A stretch of DNA of 5,423 nt. Origin: Desulfobacterales bacterium (GTDB lineage Bacteria; Desulfobacterota; DSM-4660; Desulfatiglandales; Desulfatiglandaceae). How positions within the stretch are numbered: position 1 is the stretch's first letter; each line of letters begins with the position of its first letter. The notes below the pieces were generated by a model. That model searched no databases. It was not told the DNA's origin and worked only from the letters and a program-made list of their open reading frames with translations. Positions 1 through 5,423 of this stretch are shown here, in pieces. The DNA is taken from the NCBI GenBank assembly GCA_022013615.1, contig JAKLQB010000020.1, positions 1 through 5,423 on the forward strand. The letters are read 5' to 3'. A program made the translations under genes and the position numbers.

Positions 1-567
1 AGTGGCGCCGAGCACAGTTCCCGGCCGCAACACTAACTGATTCAGTTCCGGGTGCTCATTGCGATAACGGCCCAGCATCTCCTCCACCAGCCTTTTGTGG
101 TGGGAGTAGGCGAACTCAGGGGTACCCCGCAAGGCGTCGTTCTCGTCCAGCCATTCAGGGTTGTCCGCATAGTAGCCGTATGCCGCGCCACTGCTCGTTA
201 TGATCAGCTTTTTTGCCCGGGACTCAAGACAGGTATTAAGGACATTTTCAGTGCCCAGAACATCCACTGAATACTCGAACTCGCGGTTGGATTTCCGGCC
301 TGGTGTGACAATGGTGGCCAGGTGGACTACAGTGTCAATGGAAAATCGCCTGAAGATGTCAATCAGCTCAGATGACCGTATGTCCGCGGTGACATAGTCG
401 ATTCCCGTGAGGCGTTCATCTGGCGGTGTTTCACGCACGTCTGCGGCCACCACTGTTTTGAGGACCCGCCGGTCCCGGGCCAGGGTTTCTATAAGTTGTC
501 GGCCAATATAGCCTCCTGCCCCGGTGACCAGTACTGAATTCCGTTTTCTGTTGGACCCATTCATCAT
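1..567 (-). CDS. NAD-dependent epimerase/dehydratase (extended SDR), 3' end cut by window edge
   Basis: The visible 189 codons are the N-terminal part of an extended short-chain dehydrogenase/reductase of the sugar epimerase/dehydratase type. Seen: a beta strand leading into the dinucleotide motif TGAGGYIG (residues 15-22); an acidic residue, D43, after the second strand (AADVRE), which in this family favours NAD over NADP; ADIRS near 61-65; a serine pair in ITSSGAAYG (123-131); and the catalytic pair in YSHHK (Y154, K158). RPGTVLG (181-187) is the usual strand after the active-site helix. The substrate-binding C-terminal half lies outside the window, so the substrate (nucleotide sugar, other hydroxy or keto compound) cannot be named. 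Two in-frame ATGs occur, at 567 and 564. The first overlaps the transporter stop as ATGA, the second as TGATG. The GGAG at 575-572 is spaced 4 nt from the first and 7 nt from the second, so 564 may be the real start. It is the last visible gene of the leftward operon and is probably translationally coupled to the transporter. Confidence 0.9.
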   Translation of the reverse strand, partial: MMNGSNRKRNSVLVTGAGGYIGRQLIETLARDRRVLKTVVAADVRETPPDERLTGIDYVTADIRSSELIDIFRRFSIDTVVHLATIVTPGRKSNREFEYSVDVLGTENVLNTCLESRAKKLIITSSGAAYGYYADNPEWLDENDALRGTPEFAYSHHKRLVEEMLGRYRNEHPELNQLVLRPGTVLGAT

Positions 568-1490
568 GCAGCTCCGTCAGGGTCTCCCGGCAGGGGTCTC
601 CGGGACCAGAACGTGGCCACGCTCAGGCCGGCGATGATATGCCAGATGCCCCACCATGCGGCAACAATGGCCATGCCGCCCAGTCCCTCAAAGAAGCCGA
701 AGATTAAAACCAAGCCCAGGGCCGAGTTCTGAATGCCCACCTCGATGGTCACAGCGCGCACATCCCGTTTCTCCAAACCCAGTAGCCTGCCGGACCAGTA
801 CCCCAGGCTCAGAGCAAGGGCGTTGTGGATGAAGACCCCAAAGGCAACGATACCAATGACCTTGAGAAAGATGTGCCAGTTGGCTCCAAGTGCCGCGCCA
901 ACAAAACCGATGAAGACCAGGAATGAAAATACTTTAAAGGGCTTGCGGATCTTATCGGCCAGAAAGGGGAAAAAGCGGGAGATCAGCATGCCTGTAATTA
1001 GAGGCACACCCAGGATCATGAATATAGTGACAAAGACGTCTAAGGGGTTCAGGCTTACCCGGCGCAGAATCGAGGCTGTGGCAGGGTTGAGGCTGCCCCA
1101 AAAGGCCAGATTAACGGGTGTCATAACAATTGCCGCGGCCGTGGACACGGCGGTCATGCTCACTGATACGGCGGCATTGCCCCTGGCCAGGTAAGTCATG
1201 ATGTTGGACAGATTGCCGCCGGGACAGGCGGCGACGAGTATCATACCAAGGGCCATGGATGGCGTTATCGGAAGGAAAAGGGTCAATAGAAAGGTGAAGG
1301 CCGGCAAGAGGATGAACTGGGCACCCAGGCCAATGCCAGGGGCCTTGGGCGACACGATGATCCTCTTGAAATCATCCAGTTTCAGTTCCAATGCCACCCC
1401 CAGCATCATTAACCCGATAACCACGTTGAGACCTAAAACGGCCTGGGCATTGAAATTCAGGCGAATCTGATCAATAGCTGCTGCATCCAT
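564..1490 (-). CDS. BASS (bile acid:sodium symporter, SBF) family transporter
   Basis: This 308-aa integral membrane protein of the SBF/BASS family is predicted to import an organic anion with sodium. Hydrophobic segments run throughout, with short polar loops (for example around 17-35, 55-75, 78-90, 107-130, 151-171, 187-205, 209-229, 256-290). Two family signatures are clear: ACPGGNLSNIMTYLARGN (88-105) and EVGIQNSALG (250-259). Measured against the sodium ligands I recall from the Neisseria ASBT homologue, the spacing fits exactly: Q58, S95, N96, S109, T113, E250 and Q254. Both sodium sites therefore appear intact. Family members carry bile acids, pantoate, pyruvate and other 2-oxo or sulfonated acids, so the substrate is open. 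The frame stays open upstream to 1688, but that extension overlaps the ThDP gene and is not membrane-like. The ATG at 1490 lies 1 nt after the ThDP stop with AGGA 7 nt upstream. The gene ends in an overlap with the epimerase start. Confidence 0.93.
   Translation of the reverse strand: MDAAAIDQIRLNFNAQAVLGLNVVIGLMMLGVALELKLDDFKRIIVSPKAPGIGLGAQFILLPAFTFLLTLFLPITPSMALGMILVAACPGGNLSNIMTYLARGNAAVSVSMTAVSTAAAIVMTPVNLAFWGSLNPATASILRRVSLNPLDVFVTIFMILGVPLITGMLISRFFPFLADKIRKPFKVFSFLVFIGFVGAALGANWHIFLKVIGIVAFGVFIHNALALSLGYWSGRLLGLEKRDVRAVTIEVGIQNSALGLVLIFGFFEGLGGMAIVAAWWGIWHIIAGLSVATFWSRRPLPGDPDGAA
572..575 (-). promoter_or_regulatory. Shine-Dalgarno GGAG of the epimerase, inside the transporter 3' end
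   Basis: The minus strand reads GACGGAGCTGCATGATG here. GGAG is 4 nt from the first ATG (567) and 7 nt from the second (564). The second spacing is nearer the optimum, so the epimerase may start one codon later than annotated. The site lies within the last codons of the transporter gene, which fits coupled translation. Confidence 0.5.
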
Positions 1491-1491
1491 A

Positions 1492-3243
1492 TTACTTTCC
1501 TGCCGGTTCCTTGTGCATGTTCTTGAACTGTAAGAGGCCTGGGGCCCACATGTGCTTGACCGGGTCCACGTCCACATGGATGACCGCGCACTTATCCGAG
1601 GCAAGGCAGCGCTCAATAGCCGGTGCAAGGTCAGCGGGATCAGCCACACGTTCACCATGCGCACCCATGGCCTGGGCCATCTTGTCAAACTCGATCTCCC
1701 CCAGATCGGTGTTTATTGTCTCCTCTGGCCCTAAGGACTTCTTTATCATGGTCTTGACAGGCCTCAGGGCGAACTGCTGGTTTATCTTGACCATGCCCCA
1801 CTGTTTGTCACAGCAGACAAGAAATATAACTTTTAAGTTATTGCGGACTGCGGTCTCGATCTCCTGCGGATGAAATCCCAACGCGCCGTCGCCGATAATA
1901 CAGTAGACCTGGCTTCCGGGCCGCGCCACTGCTGCGCCAAGGGCCTGCCCCACGCCAGCGCCCAGCATGCCGAAGTGGTGAGTAGAGAGCTGGGTGTTGG
2001 GCACACGGATCCGATGATAGAAGTTTGCCCAGACTGCCGTATTACCCCCATCAAAAATCACCACTGCGTCGTCCTCAAATACCTCCCTGCAAACCGAGGC
2101 CACATGGGCCGTGATCATGGGCACAGACCTGTCAGACAGCTTTTCGTCTAACTTTGCACGGTCCTTATCCCTTTCTTTTGCGAGATTTACCACCTTCTGT
2201 CGCCGGGACTCCATAGGGATCTCGGATTCCATGTCCCTTAGTCTTTCCAGCAACTGGTTGAGAAACAGCTTCACATCGGCAAGAATGGACAGCTCTGTTG
2301 GCTTGTTGACCCCCAAGACTTCCTCGTCTATATCCACCTGGATTAATTTCTGCTCGGATGGCAGCCTCCAGTAGGGAGCCTTGCCCCACCAGTCGGTCTC
2401 GCCCAGCCGGGAGCCCAGGCACAGGACCAGGTCGGCTGTGTTTCGCACCTGATTTACTGCCTTCACATGGACCATAGGCCATGAGAGCTGTGATATCTCG
2501 GGCAGGGCGCCGCGAGCAGACCACGAGGTCGTCACGGGAGCATGAAGGATCTCAGCCACCTGGGACAGCTCGTCATAAGCGCCTGCGTGTATTATACCGC
2601 TCCCCGCATGAATGACAGGAAGATCCGCCTCCACGAGCATGTGTGCGGCCCGTTCCACCTGTTCGGAAGAGGGATGTATGGGATCTGTACGGCGATACTG
2701 GCGGGGGGCCCAGAATCCGTTCATTTTATCCTTTCCGTTCATCAGGTCATCGGGAACATCTAAGTGGACCACACCGGGCCTTCCCTTGTAACACATTCGC
2801 AGTGCCCGTCGCATCAGTTCCGAGATACGGGCAAAAGAGGAGGCCGAACCCGACCATTTGGCCATGGGCTTGATGACCGCCACCTGGTTGAAGTACTGGT
2901 ATGCCCCGCCCCGGTCCGGGCAAATGATACCTGTGCGGCGAGAACTGGTAATCAAAAGCACCCGGTTACCCTCAGCGTTCTCCACCGCCACCCCGGCCAG
3001 GACATTGGCCACTCCGGGACCACTGCTGGCAATGCAGACCCCCAGCTTACCGGTCAGCCTGGCGTATGCCCCGGCCATATGAGCTGCTGTGGCCTCGTGG
3101 CGGGGTGTGATGAGCTCAATGCCGTTGAGTTTGAAGTTGGAATAGAGGCCGAAATAGGTGCCGTCAATGATGCCGAATACCTTTTCAACACCCTCTTGCT
3201 TGAGCATTGTGGCGATGACTTCACCGCCTGCCATAGTTGTCAT
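1492..3243 (-). CDS. ThDP-dependent enzyme, acetolactate-synthase-like (substrate unknown)
   Basis: At 583 aa this is full length for the acetolactate synthase/benzoylformate decarboxylase superfamily. The order is the usual one: N-terminal pyrimidine-binding domain (about 1-170), central Rossmann-like domain (about 195-330, with GSRLGETDWWG at 277-287) and C-terminal pyrophosphate-binding domain (about 395-560). The cofactor-activating glutamate is E50 in PRHEATAAHMAGAYA, and SSGPGVAN (73-80) is standard. The ThDP motif begins GDGALGF (451-457), but the usual terminal Asn-Asn is Cys-Asp (C478, D479), so the second metal ligand would be aspartate. L427 occupies the position of the hydrophobic residue that bends ThDP. 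The acetolactate synthase QWE signature after GMV is replaced by KINQ (486-489), and no small regulatory subunit gene is adjacent. A biosynthetic acetolactate synthase is therefore unlikely; a catabolic carboligase, decarboxylase or lyase of a 2-oxo acid fits better. The protein is cytoplasmic. A strong Shine-Dalgarno supports the ATG at 3243. Confidence 0.93.
   Translation of the reverse strand: MTTMAGGEVIATMLKQEGVEKVFGIIDGTYFGLYSNFKLNGIELITPRHEATAAHMAGAYARLTGKLGVCIASSGPGVANVLAGVAVENAEGNRVLLITSSRRTGIICPDRGGAYQYFNQVAVIKPMAKWSGSASSFARISELMRRALRMCYKGRPGVVHLDVPDDLMNGKDKMNGFWAPRQYRRTDPIHPSSEQVERAAHMLVEADLPVIHAGSGIIHAGAYDELSQVAEILHAPVTTSWSARGALPEISQLSWPMVHVKAVNQVRNTADLVLCLGSRLGETDWWGKAPYWRLPSEQKLIQVDIDEEVLGVNKPTELSILADVKLFLNQLLERLRDMESEIPMESRRQKVVNLAKERDKDRAKLDEKLSDRSVPMITAHVASVCREVFEDDAVVIFDGGNTAVWANFYHRIRVPNTQLSTHHFGMLGAGVGQALGAAVARPGSQVYCIIGDGALGFHPQEIETAVRNNLKVIFLVCCDKQWGMVKINQQFALRPVKTMIKKSLGPEETINTDLGEIEFDKMAQAMGAHGERVADPADLAPAIERCLASDKCAVIHVDVDPVKHMWAPGLLQFKNMHKEPAGK
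1498..1501 (-). promoter_or_regulatory. Shine-Dalgarno AGGA of the BASS transporter
   Basis: The minus strand reads CAGGAAAGTAATATG, where TAA is the ThDP enzyme stop and ATG the transporter start. AGGA sits 7 nt from this ATG inside the last codons of the ThDP gene. It fixes the transporter start at 1490 rather than at the longer open frame reaching 1688. Confidence 0.6.
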
Positions 3244-3248
3244 ATATC

Positions 3249-3255
3249 CCTCCTC
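3249..3255 (-). promoter_or_regulatory. Strong Shine-Dalgarno GAGGAGG of the ThDP enzyme
   Basis: The minus strand reads GAGGAGGGATATATG, a near-perfect anti-16S match 5 nt before the ATG at 3243. It is stronger than the sites of the other operon genes, suggesting that the ThDP enzyme is made in quantity or initiates independently after the spacer hairpin. Confidence 0.75.
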
Positions 3256-3306
3256 AAAAGCCGCAGGGCCGGAAAATCAAGTTAATGGGCCGCGGGGATC
3301 TCTTTT

Positions 3307-3320
3307 CCCGCTTCAGCGGG
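3307..3320. other. Small GC-rich hairpin in the spacer between hydrolase and ThDP gene
   Basis: CCCGC and GCGGG form a perfect 5-bp stem around a 4-nt loop (TTCA on the plus strand). Flanking T and A runs (TTTT before, AAAAA after a 2-nt bulge on the plus strand) could extend it. On the operon strand the stem is followed by AAAAG, not a T tract, so it is not an intrinsic terminator. It could be an RNA-processing or stability element inside the mRNA, or chance. Confidence 0.4.
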
Positions 3321-3338
3321 GCAAAAATCTATATCATT

Positions 3339-4160
3339 TTATTCCACGACCGGATTCCTCAGGACACCGATCCCCTCAACTTCCACTTCGATAATATCCC
3401 CATCCTTCAAAAACACTTGGGGGCTCCTCGCAGAACCTACCCCTGACGGGGTACCGGTCAGGATGACGGTCCCTGGTAAAAGGGTTGTATCCTGGCTTAA
3501 AAATGATATCAAAGCCGCCACCGTATGTATCATGCGGCCAGTATGACTGTCCTGCATCACTTCACCATTCAAGCGGGACTGGATATGCAAACGCTGCGGG
3601 TCACTTATTTCATCTGGGGTGACCAGCGACGGCCCCAAGGGGCAAAACGTATCAAATCCTTTTCCCCGACACCACTGCCCCCCTCCGCCGTGCCTTTGCC
3701 AGTGTCGAGCCGAAACATCATTTCCCACAGTAAAACCCAACACATAACCCAGGGCCTTTTCTTCGGTCACATTAAACGCAGCTTTACCAATGACGACAGC
3801 CAGCTCCCCTTCATAGTCCACCTCGGGCCCCTTCAATTGACACTTCGGGAGCCTAATGGGCGCACCGGGATGATTGATGGAGCCATTGTTCTTGATGAAT
3901 AGAATTGGGTGTTCTGGAACCACGTTGCCAAGTTCCTTTATATGTTCCACGTAATTCCTGCCAATACACAGGATATTCGTCGGGACGACAGGAGCAAGTA
4001 ACCTCAGCACCTTAGCTTTTTCTCCTGTGGGCTCTAAACCCTGGTAGGGATCGCCCTTTAGAAGTACAGGGTGACCAGTCGCGACACCGTCCTGCACGAC
4101 CCCCTCATCCAAACCATAGTGAATCTGACCGCTTTCATCCTCAAAGCGAAGTATACGCAT
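3339..4160 (-). CDS. Fumarylacetoacetate hydrolase (FAH) family protein
   Basis: This 273-aa cytoplasmic, metal-dependent enzyme belongs to the FAH family (FAHD1/YcgM-like: acylpyruvate hydrolases, oxaloacetate decarboxylases, and dienoate isomerases of aromatic catabolism). The N-terminal small domain covers about 1-55 and the catalytic fold follows. Seen: CIGRNYVEHIKE (65-76), whose H73 and E76 have the +3 spacing of the FAHD1 His-Glu dyad; EVDYEGELAVVIG (113-125) with metal ligands E117 and E119; GNDVSAR (146-152) with the third ligand D148; WCRGKGFDTFCPLGP (163-177) with the conserved lysine K167; and GTPSGVG (236-242) near the C-terminus. All key residues are present, so it should be active. 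The exact substrate is not readable. MRILRFEDESG is a typical family N-terminus, which supports the start at 4160 although its ribosome site (AGAGAA) is weak. It is the first intact gene of the leftward operon, 95 bp ahead of the ThDP enzyme. Confidence 0.93.
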   Translation of the reverse strand: MRILRFEDESGQIHYGLDEGVVQDGVATGHPVLLKGDPYQGLEPTGEKAKVLRLLAPVVPTNILCIGRNYVEHIKELGNVVPEHPILFIKNNGSINHPGAPIRLPKCQLKGPEVDYEGELAVVIGKAAFNVTEEKALGYVLGFTVGNDVSARHWQRHGGGGQWCRGKGFDTFCPLGPSLVTPDEISDPQRLHIQSRLNGEVMQDSHTGRMIHTVAALISFLSQDTTLLPGTVILTGTPSGVGSARSPQVFLKDGDIIEVEVEGIGVLRNPVVE

Positions 4161-4199
4161 CGCAATTTCTCTGTATTTGTTTTTTAACCATTTATGTCT

Positions 4200-4424
4200 C
4201 TAAGAGCTTGTCCGAGAATTAGATAGTTTGTTCAAGGTCAAGTCGAAGATCCCGAACTTTGAGCGGGGGAAGGCGACATGACGCGCCATGGCCTCGGCCA
4301 TCCTGTCCGGGGCCTTTTCCAGTAAAGCCCGTCGACAGGCAAAATTGATTCGCACCGTGTTCGATTCGCCAAAGTCCCGACTGTCCCAGAGACCCGCGGC
4401 CCTTTTTGCACTACTTTCAAAGCG
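4200..4424 (-). pseudogene. C-terminal remnant of a PatB/MalY-type PLP aminotransferase
   Basis: One minus-strand frame, open for 74 codons between an in-frame TAG (4427-4425) and a TAG (4202-4200), reads like the extreme C-terminus of a PatB/MalY class (cystathionine beta-lyase/aminotransferase) protein. It contains SRDFGESNTVRINFACRRAL followed by LEKAPDRMAEAMARH. The family pattern here is DG..FG.(G)..FVRLNFACPRALLEEALER, with the arginine (here R25 of the fragment) binding the substrate carboxylate. The catalytic lysine domain and about 300 upstream residues are missing. No initiation codon or ribosome site precedes the fragment, and the P of the usual CPR is R. The last roughly 20 codons (after AFPRS) do not look like the family and may be read-through sequence. 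The stop is 39 bp upstream of the FAH start, on the same strand. A different, longer open frame (4486-4238) covers the same bases but shows no family resemblance. The identification rests on pattern recognition only. Confidence 0.6.
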
Positions 4425-4647
4425 CTAAACTGTTTCGAACTTGCTTTTGTGGGAAGAAGCATAGGGACAGTGCTCTTTTGAGTCAAGGAAAAAGAAAGTG
4501 ATTATTTGATGGCGAACCGTTCGTTCAGCCCCGGCAACGCCCCCTTTTCCCCGGATGAGTGCTGAGTTTAAGTAAGGATGTTTTGCTTAACCGGCTAAAT
4601 CAAAATTCAATTGATATATCCGTTCAGGTGAAATACATTACAAACCT
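4425..4647. other. Intergenic stretch with no recognisable gene
   Basis: I see no coding frame with family resemblance, no tRNA-like fold and no good promoter pair here. The minus-strand frame around 4570-4505 gives a 21-residue stretch ending in GALPGLNERFAIK and a TAA. It could be the tail of another decayed gene, but it is too short to name. The stretch turns markedly AT-rich from about 4560 onward. It separates the aminotransferase remnant from the inverted-repeat element and would be expected to hold the promoter of the leftward operon if that is not closer to 4160. Confidence 0.4.
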
Positions 4648-4807
4648 CGTTGAGTAGTTGAGTGGTTAAATGGTTGAGTAGGAAAATATATTCTATTATT
4701 TTCGGATGTTATAGCTTTTCAAACACTGAAGTCCAATTTTCAAGCAAATAATAGATATGATCTATTATAACAACGACTTAACAACTCAACTACTTAACCA
4801 CTTAACG
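4648..4807. repeat. MITE/REP-like element: 34-bp imperfect inverted arms of 8-bp units
   Basis: The left arm (4648-4681) and right arm (4774-4807) are inverted copies identical at 25 of 34 positions. Seven of the nine differences are transitions. In plus-strand RNA four of these become G-U pairs, giving 29 of 34 paired positions. Each arm starts with C and is then four tandem degenerate 8-bp units of the form GTTRAGTR plus a final G; the left arm reads GTTGAGTA, GTTGAGTG, GTTAAATG, GTTGAGTA. The 92-bp core is AT-rich and has a nested perfect 10-bp inverted pair (TCTATTATTT 4692-4701, AAATAATAGA 4746-4755). There is no room for a transposase and I see no target-site duplication at the arm ends. 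It could be a non-autonomous mobile element, a REP/BIME-type repeat, or a large transcript hairpin. I do not recognise it as a named family. Confidence 0.7.
4748..4768. repeat. 9-bp-arm palindrome in the core of the inverted-repeat element
   Basis: ATAATAGAT, a 3-nt centre (ATG) and ATCTATTAT form a perfect dyad. It shares bases with the right half of the nested 10-bp pair, so the two structures are mutually exclusive as RNA. As DNA it resembles an operator-type dyad, but its composition (nearly all A and T) makes chance or structural origin plausible. Confidence 0.5.
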
Positions 4808-4858
4808 AAGTCTGTATTAAGACGATGTGCAAAACATTTGACGACACAGAAAAGTAGC

Positions 4859-4914
4859 GCTCAGTTATGGACTTGGTTTAGAGAATCCCCTGGGTGCGCC
4901 ATTGAAAACTGAGC
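4859..4914. repeat. 8-bp inverted repeat in the nitroreductase leader
   Basis: GCTCAGTT (4859-4866) and AACTGAGC (4907-4914) are perfect inverted copies separated by 40 nt. They lie 41 bp upstream of the nitroreductase ATG. They could form the base of a leader-RNA stem or be half-sites for a regulator. A TTGACG (4838-4843) just upstream resembles a -35 box but has no convincing -10 at the right spacing, so no promoter is called. Confidence 0.35.
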
Positions 4915-4940
4915 AAGATAAAATTGAAATCCCTAAAAAA

Positions 4941-4946
4941 AGGAGG
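4941..4946 (+). promoter_or_regulatory. Shine-Dalgarno AGGAGG of the nitroreductase
   Basis: A full AGGAGG follows an A-rich run and stands 8 nt before the ATG at 4955, which decides that start. Confidence 0.8.
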
Positions 4947-4954
4947 AAACAAGA

Positions 4955-5423
4955 ATGAAGGAAGCGTTTCACAGCATGATCGAACTGCGTCGAAGTGTTC
5001 GTCGTTTTAGGCCCGAACCGGTAAAGTCGGAGGTTTTGGCCAAACTGGTGGATGCCGCTCGCTTATGCCCATCTGCCGCAAACAAGCAAGCCCTGATCTT
5101 TATTGCAGTGAACGACCCCGAACTTGCCAGAAAAATTTTCGAGACCCAAAAATTTGCTGCTTACCTGGCAGAAGCCGGTCAACCCCAACCTGGTGAGGAA
5201 CCCACCGCTCACATTTTGGTGGCGCAGGACAAAAACATTGCCATTGCGGAAACGGTGCGTGATGTGGGAGCTGCGGTGCAGACGATTCTCATGGGGGCAT
5301 GTGCTTATGGCCTTGGCGCGACTTGGCTGCGATCTTTCGATCGACCCAGAGCGGCCAAAATTCTTGACCTCCCTGAGCAATACGAGCCGGATTCGGTCAT
5401 CGCACTTGGTGTGCCAGCAGAAG
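4955..5423 (+). CDS. Nitroreductase-family flavoprotein, 3' end cut by window edge
   Basis: The 156 visible residues begin a nitroreductase-like protein, an FMN enzyme that reduces nitro compounds, quinones or enones with NAD(P)H. Seen: the N-terminal FMN-phosphate motif RRSVRRF (12-18); ARLCPSAANKQ (35-45), the second FMN contact loop, in which the usual QPW is QAL; and the central helix DVGAAVQTILMGACAYGLGATWL (103-125), which packs at the dimer interface. SVIALGVPAE (147-156) matches the strand that follows in the family. No iron-sulfur cysteine cluster is seen in this part. The C-terminal FMN-binding residues are beyond the edge, and the natural substrate cannot be assigned. The gene points away from the leftward operon and is about 800 bp from it, so it need not be functionally linked. 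Confidence 0.9.
   Translation, partial: MKEAFHSMIELRRSVRRFRPEPVKSEVLAKLVDAARLCPSAANKQALIFIAVNDPELARKIFETQKFAAYLAEAGQPQPGEEPTAHILVAQDKNIAIAETVRDVGAAVQTILMGACAYGLGATWLRSFDRPRAAKILDLPEQYEPDSVIALGVPAE

Noticed and set aside
1491..1688. Upstream extension of the BASS frame to an ATG at 1688
   Set aside because: It lies wholly within the ThDP gene in another frame, has no family resemblance, and the ATG at 1490 has a proper ribosome site.
1492..3243. Biosynthetic acetolactate synthase large subunit (ilvB/ilvI)
   Set aside because: No regulatory subunit gene is adjacent, the QWE signature is lost, and Cys-Asp replaces the Asn-Asn of the cofactor motif.
2764..3285. 173-codon plus-strand open frame, and other long frames opposite the operon (such as 733-1194)
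   Set aside because: They are antisense to well-recognised genes, have no ribosome sites, and their translations look like reverse-strand shadows.
3307..3320. Intrinsic terminator after the FAH gene
   Set aside because: The stem is followed by AAAAG on the operon strand; the T run lies on the wrong side.
4238..4486. 82-codon open frame on the minus strand upstream of the FAH gene
   Set aside because: Its translation is low-complexity and matches no family I know, while the neighbouring frame shows the PatB-like C-terminal motif. No ribosome site is seen.
4648..4807. CRISPR array or simple microsatellite
   Set aside because: The units are 8 bp with no spacers, and the two clusters are inverted copies, which neither explanation predicts.
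4838..4866. Sigma-70 promoter with TTGACG as -35 for the nitroreductase
   Set aside because: No TATAAT-like hexamer is found 16-18 bp downstream.
5063..5380. 105-codon minus-strand open frame opposite the nitroreductase
   Set aside because: It is a shadow of a clear nitroreductase coding frame and shows no domain.

Overview
This is a bacterial window. The genes use ATG starts, clear Shine-Dalgarno sequences and tight gene spacing. The coding part has moderate GC, and an intergenic stretch in the right third is visibly richer in A and T. Nothing here fixes the taxon. The mix of genes (an FAH-family hydrolase, an acetolactate-synthase-like ThDP enzyme, a BASS transporter, a nitroreductase) would suit a metabolically versatile, possibly anaerobic proteobacterium or desulfobacterium, but that is a guess.

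Positions 1-4160 hold a leftward operon of four genes. In transcription order they are: an FAH-family hydrolase (4160-3339); a 95-bp spacer with a small hairpin; a ThDP-dependent enzyme related to acetolactate synthase (3243-1492); a sodium/bile-acid-type (BASS) transporter (1490-564), one base after the ThDP gene; and an NAD-dependent epimerase/dehydratase (567 to beyond the left edge), which overlaps the transporter stop. The last three are packed closely enough to suggest translational coupling. Together they look like a small organic-acid module: a carrier for an organic anion, a hydrolase or decarboxylase of the acylpyruvate/oxaloacetate type, a ThDP carboligase/lyase acting on 2-oxo acids, and an NAD-linked sugar or hydroxyl-group enzyme. 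The real substrate cannot be read from the sequence.

Positions 4161-4954 are a divergent intergenic region of almost 800 bp. It is not empty. Just upstream of the hydrolase, on the same strand, lies the decayed C-terminal end of a PatB/MalY-type PLP aminotransferase (4424-4200). After about 220 bp with nothing recognisable comes a MITE- or REP-like element (4648-4807). Its 34-bp imperfect inverted arms are each built from four degenerate 8-bp units (GTTRAGTR), and they enclose an AT-rich core with its own dyads. An 8-bp inverted repeat (4859-4914) lies in the leader of the next gene.

Positions 4955-5423 hold the start of a rightward nitroreductase-family flavoprotein with a strong ribosome binding site, cut by the right edge.
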